Origin: Heliocidaris erythrogramma
Lineage: Eukaryota; Echinodermata; Echinoidea; Camarodonta; Echinometridae
Direction: 5' to 3'
Length of the DNA stretch: 64,000 nucleotides
Assembly: GCA_025617745.1 (NCBI GenBank)
Contig: CM046853.1
Location: 12,788,974 to 12,852,973, forward strand
The notes beneath the pieces are model-generated. The model saw nothing but the letters and a program-made list of their open reading frames with translations. It had not been told where the DNA came from and did no database searches. Within the stretch, counting starts at the first letter, position 1. Each line of letters begins with the position of its first letter. The translations under genes and the position numbers were made by a program. Positions 59,190 to 64,000 of the stretch are shown one piece after another.

Positions 59190-61955
59190 ATACCAACAGG
59201 CCCAATATAAACACTTGTATTTTCTTGACTGGTTTCATAAATTTACAAGAAAGGCAAATATATCAGGCAGCATGTCAATACCATGATATGTCATAGGACA
59301 TCTTTCATGTAAGGATGACATTATACATCATTGAAATTTGGGAACCTTCTTTAAAGTCAAACTGTTGCTATCAAAGGAGCCCAAAAGCTTTCCTCAAACA
59401 GTTATCAATTACTGGTGATTAAAATAAGATCATCTGTAGTTTAAAAAGTGCTTGTAACCTTGGTCAAGATTTAATGGAGAAAAAAAAATCTTCTTTCCAC
59501 AATCCACATCCTTTTACTGCATAGAGGTCTCTACCCTCTAACCTAACTCATTCAACAGTATTATGTGAAAAACAGTCATCCCTCCCATGAATCAAAAGTG
59601 CTTCCAACTCTCATCATGGTTCTTGTGGAACAACCCTCCTACTGCTCTCACGCTTACAGACCCACTCACAGACTTCTTGTCTCGATACTGCCAGCCACTC
59701 TCTGTGTCTGAGTGAGGTTCCAATAATTTGGACAAATGAGAATGTCTGGTTTTCCTAAATAAAAGCCAAGGCTTTCCCTCAAAATTTTTGGCACATTTTA
59801 TTAAAGGCGGCATCTGAAGGAATGAATGGTCATAGCATTCAATGTTTAAATGATGATTCTTGAAAATGAATTTATCTTAAAACGTTCATTGGAAATTTTC
59901 ACCCAATTTTTTTTTCTTTCAATAGCTGAATAGAAAAATGGTTTCAATAAGGAAATAATTCAGTATACATGCTATTTTGGAGATAAAATATATGTGTTGT
60001 CGATTAAGATGGGAATCATCATCAGCATCAATATATTGTAGCAGTTTGTGACTGGAGACATTTATTTTTTCTTCATCTGTCTTTTTTCCTTCTTTTTTCA
60101 ACCCATCCCTGGTACAGCCTCAGAGTCTGTCATGACTTCTTGCATGCCTTCAACTAGTCTTAACCAAAGAACATGTATTTGTTCACTAATCCATCACCTT
60201 CCATCAGCGGTTCAGGAACAAACTTTTTTTCCACAAAAGAATTACACAATTGCTTTCATAATCCAACACGGTGGTTGTTGGTGTTTCTGTTTCATCAAGG
60301 TGTTTACCCCTTTCTGTATTGGTCGTGCCCCTTTCAGGAGTCCATGTATCCCCTAAAAGGTCTGCTCATACACTCCACAATGTCCTTGCATACTTTTCTT
60401 TCCAATCGCAAACGGAACCTTTTTAGTTTTTACCTCTTTATGCGTACCGGTAGTTCTCATTGATTGCAAACTTAACATGTCAATTGCCTTTCTTACCCTC
60501 TGACATCCTATTGCTATCCCACTCTTCACATAGCCAAAACATTTTACACATTAGGGATAAATATTGACAGCAAGGCTTTCAGAGAGACTGGAAGGCCCTC
60601 AGAGTATGGTGCTGTACTTGAAGCCCTCCTCGAAATTCTTCTCGCTTACATGTTGTCCGCTGAGCAAATCTGTAATTGAGCTTTTACATCTTTGGGGAAA
60701 TTGATTTTTTTCTTCTCGGGCCGCCGTCAAGGTATTACTGGTTACAGGTCATGTGCTGATGTTTCAATATGTTATGCATGGTCTCTTGAAGGAGTAGTTG
60801 CTTGTCCCCTGAATTTGTAGCTGTGTAATTACTCCTGGGAGAGTACTTAGTGTACAATCTTCATGTGTTTCTTACGTTCCTCAGATGCAAAATGAATCAT
60901 TTATGGGAATCGATATTCTAGCACGGATTGCTGATTGATTCAGTTTTTCTCATTTCTAATGAAAGACCCAGTGAACGTTATGCCCCATTGAGATGCACAT
61001 GCGCTCTAAGTAAATCAAACAGTTTTATTCAACAAATAAAATGGATTGAGCTAATCTGTTCATGAAAGGGATATCCTCTTGCTGATTTATTGAAACAAAT
61101 TATGTGCACTTCCCAAATTGCTTGAATCATTGTTGAGTCATTACTGCAACCTTCAAGTTCATTCACATGATCTAAAGTTTTAGACCTTGAGTGGAGTCTG
61201 TATGTTATTTCATGGGTTGTTAACCTTGCATTCAGGAGAGACTATATGATTAATAATCCCTCAGAAGATAACTGAATCACAAAATCACATATTTATGTTC
61301 TCTCTGAGAGTTAGTGAAAGAGAAATTGGATGTTATTTGAAGAGAAATTATGATATGACAGAAGTTTGTTCAAGCAATGAGCCGAGAAATATATCTACTT
61401 GGGAAATTTGGAAATTATTTCCTGCGATGGAAATTAAGATTTTGCTCATGGTGTCATGAAATACAATGAAATCTACCATCTTCTACCAACACCACAGGAA
61501 GTGACAGGTGATTCTATTGTGTCTTCTTCCTACCTTTTTAGGGAAAATCAATAGAATCATCATTTTCTGATCATGATAATTTTATGAGAAACCCATCTAT
61601 GCACCTGCCATTAACTGATTTAGATCAAAATTTGCTTTATGCTTCAGGTTTATGCTTAGAAATGTTTCCTTTGACAGAAATGTTTCCTTTAATCATCCAT
61701 ATTCAACTATTATAAAATTATCAAATATGCACCCGATATATTTCTTCAATGTTATCCCATGGAGCCTGCCTAATCTTTGCTATCATCTAAATTTAATGAG
61801 CTGTCATTGTGGTCTCTGTACAAATTGATTTGGGAATAGTAGTAAGAATAAATGCACTTATCCCTCATTTCCTTTTTAGGAGGGGGGTATCCAGGAAAAA
61901 GTTCACCCCTTCAAGTTTGGTTTTACTTTAATGCATTAGAACAAATATAAATGTC
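59190..61955 (+). other. Non-coding intronic DNA
   Basis: No supported exon or element. Frames around 60048-60463 have no recognisable domain. Confidence 0.45.
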
Positions 61956-61957
61956 CT

Positions 61958-62095
61958 TGGGTGGATCCAGGATTTTGTAAAAGAGGGAGCATAATGCCAA
62001 AAAAAGTACCCAATCAAGGGGGCATGGGGGGGGGGGGGGGGGGGTACTTAGGTATGCCAGTTAGGTTTCAAGAGAGGGGGCACTGGCCAGATTTC
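61958..62095 (+). repeat. Copy related to the 31102-31298 element, with a G run
   Basis: GTGGATCCAGGATTTTGTAA and AGAGGGAGC resemble the start of the 31-kb element (GCGGATACAGGATTTTCTGA, GGCGGGGCGC). The copy contains about 19 G (62026-62044). Its boundaries are not clear. Confidence 0.6.
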
Positions 62096-62360
62096 TCCCT
62101 ATGTAAATCCTTCACTACTCAAGTTGTGATTAATACCAAGGGTACATGTAATAATTCAGCATGCTTCATGAAGCACTTACTCATGTTACATGTTGGCAGA
62201 TATAGGCTTCCTAATTGTTTTCATGTGAACATTGAAGTGTTATAATTCAACAGACAAAGAGAGATAGAAGGGGTTATAATCGGTTCCTTCACTTCTCTCA
62301 GTGAAATTGGGGCAGGCGGGCGGCAGGCACCAGACATGAGCGTGGGAATCCTAGCCAATG

Positions 62361-62374
62361 GTTGCCACGGCAGC
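62361..62374. promoter_or_regulatory. X-box-like (RFX) motif
   Basis: GTTGCC-AC-GGCAGC is one base off the symmetric RFX site GTTGCC-NN-GGCAAC. A CCAAT lies directly before it, in a locally GC-rich patch (62304-62385). A single motif, so only a weak candidate. Confidence 0.25.
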
Positions 62375-62574
62375 ACGTCTCATCAATCAGAGAATGATAG
62401 AGGAAAAAAATGCAAAGAAAATAATGTTCATGGTCTGTGAACTGCAACCAAGGACAACCCATTCATACAATATTTCATCAAGAATGTTGTTTTATTCACT
62501 GCCCTTCTCCTCGAAGGTGGATGTGTATTTTGGCTCTTTGTGCATTATTTTGATGACTTGACTTAATATTTTCC

Positions 62575-64000
62575 TGAAACAACAAAATATAATTAAAGCA
62601 TTTGTGACCATCCTCTCTTTGCAATGACATCTCATGAGTCAATACTAAATTAGAAAATATCTCTTTAGGTTAATCGGAACTCCCAAATCAAAACCTAAGT
62701 TGTCTATCAATTTACCTGCTTTCTGAAGTTTGAATTTTGATTGAATATGAGGTTTTAGCATTTAACCATTATTTCTTGTTTGATATCTGAAAAGGAAACT
62801 AAGTTTACCAATATTTGCTTTTTCTTTAGAAGGTGTTAAGTAGTTAGTAGCATTCTTGAATATATTTCTGAGCATTTCTTCAGATATTGTTGCTTATTTT
62901 CCCTTTGAACTCATAATGTGACTTCTGGAAAGTTATTTGCATTAATTTATTTTTATGAAAGATTTAAAACATGATACCTCATCATGGAAAGTTGAGACCA
63001 GGTTGGAATGTGAATCATTTACCAAAGCTTGTTCAGAAAATAGATTTACCACCACTATTCAAGTCTACATCAAATAAAGAAATTAAATGTGTCCTCTTGA
63101 CATTTTCATCCCACATTCTTTTCTGGTCTCTTGCAAACTTTGGGTTTGGTCTCTAACATTCCTGCACGCAATCCTCTCCCAGACTTGAAAAAATGCTATC
63201 AAACAGAAATACTTCTTTACTTTTACTGGTCCAGCGGCCCCAGCCAAGATTTAACACCCTAAAACTGGTTATTCTAAACCCAAATGTGAGGTTTCCTTAG
63301 TTACCGAGGTTAGACCGTTGTTTGTTTTTTCTTCCCTGTTTGGTTCATTTTGTTGCAGAATGGTGATTTATGATTGGATAAGCGGGATTGCTTAACAGAA
63401 ATTCTAGATTCAATTTGATGAGGGCAAATAAGAAGTTTGCCTCCTGATGGGGTAACAGTAAATGAAAAGTTCTTGACAGAAGTCACTCAGTATTTGAACA
63501 CTTGAACCCAAGCCAGAAAGCAAAGCATGAAAGTGCCTTTTCTCTCTTTATTCTTTGATTCCCCAACTCGTCTTGTGATTGACTGCACTCAGTTGCTGGT
63601 TTCTAATTAGTCTATGGTGTTCTATTATTATTAGGTCAGTTGTTTGTACATTTAGTTACAATTATAGACAGTGTGACGTGGTATATGTCTTGCTTTTCTT
63701 TTGACTTTGTTTAACTAGTTTCTTTTATTTATTTTTTATGGGATACTTTCATAAATAAAGCTATTGTGTTCAGTTAGAAACCCTTAAACCATAGATTTAT
63801 TTTATCCTGTAAAGTGAATTTCAAGGGTAAAGCTTACTGTTAGGAAATTTGAGCATCTCCAAAACGGAGATCCTGACCTTGGAAATGATCTCCCCTATCA
63901 TTGAGAAAATTGATCTGCATTATGGATCATCTGCATAACTAATCTTTATGACTGAAAATGATGATTACAATCAGACATGGATCATGGATGTCAATGATAC
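62575..64000 (+). other. Non-coding intronic DNA to the window end
   Basis: No exon, element or RNA gene that I can support. Confidence 0.45.

Larger units (their letters stand above)
47684..64000 (+). other. Plexin intron, continuing beyond the window
   Basis: At least 16.3 kb with no exon encoding the expected cysteine-rich PSI domain. It starts with a diverged copy of the 37.4-kb repeat, then ordinary AT-rich DNA with GA and G tracts (49.6, 50.75 kb), a hAT-type element (57.65 kb), an L2-like LINE end (58.7 kb) and a G-run repeat (62.0 kb). Reading frames over 59-63 kb show no domains. Confidence 0.65.

Overview
This is a stretch of animal nuclear DNA, AT-rich, with long introns and many short transposable elements. 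It carries the 5' part of one recognisable host gene: a plexin, on the + strand. The organism is most likely an echinoderm, probably a sea urchin. That is an inference from the divergent invertebrate plexin, the many small fold-back elements flanked by TTAA, the homopolymer G/C tracts and the very frequent TACATGTA/AGGCCT palindromes. Nothing suggests a bacterial, organellar or viral genome.

Gene layout: a large exon (acceptor TAG at 38608-38610, start ATG at 38664, donor GTAAGT at 39903) encodes a signal-anchor-like leader and most of a sema domain. It is followed by exons 40434-40625 and 47552-47683. All three junctions are phase 0, and together they give 521 residues of extracellular sema propeller. 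The PSI/IPT repeats, transmembrane segment and cytoplasmic GAP region are not here and must lie beyond 64000. Upstream are two well-formed but unproven non-coding 5' exons: one ending with a donor at 8627/8628 next to a CpG-dense patch, and a 48-bp exon at 23084-23131. If these are used, most of the window (about 8.5-64 kb) is plexin introns, and splicing would create a 14-codon upstream ORF ending 10 nt before the main start.

Transposon content: 1-8.3 kb is a repeat-dominated flank with a rearranged mariner-type element that forms a 320-bp palindrome (479-1210), a fold-back element (2349-2537), a LINE 3' end (about 5915-6598), and clusters of G/C homopolymers. Inside the putative introns are four TTAA-flanked fold-back elements (14686-15220, 17433-18003, 27613-28277, 35135-35530), a Tc1-type element with 267-bp terminal inverted repeats enclosing only a transposase C-terminus (26272-27086), a TA-flanked Tc1/mariner-type MITE (36178-36350), a hAT-type element with a perfect 8-bp target duplication (57653-58094), an L2-like LINE 3' end (58690-58906), and other small elements.

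The most unusual item is a small hairpin family present three times in the same orientation (11671-11754, 32132-32216, 41925-42005). One copy has a perfect 34-bp stem, and another shows a compensating base-pair change. I see no tRNA, rRNA, CRISPR array or operon structure.
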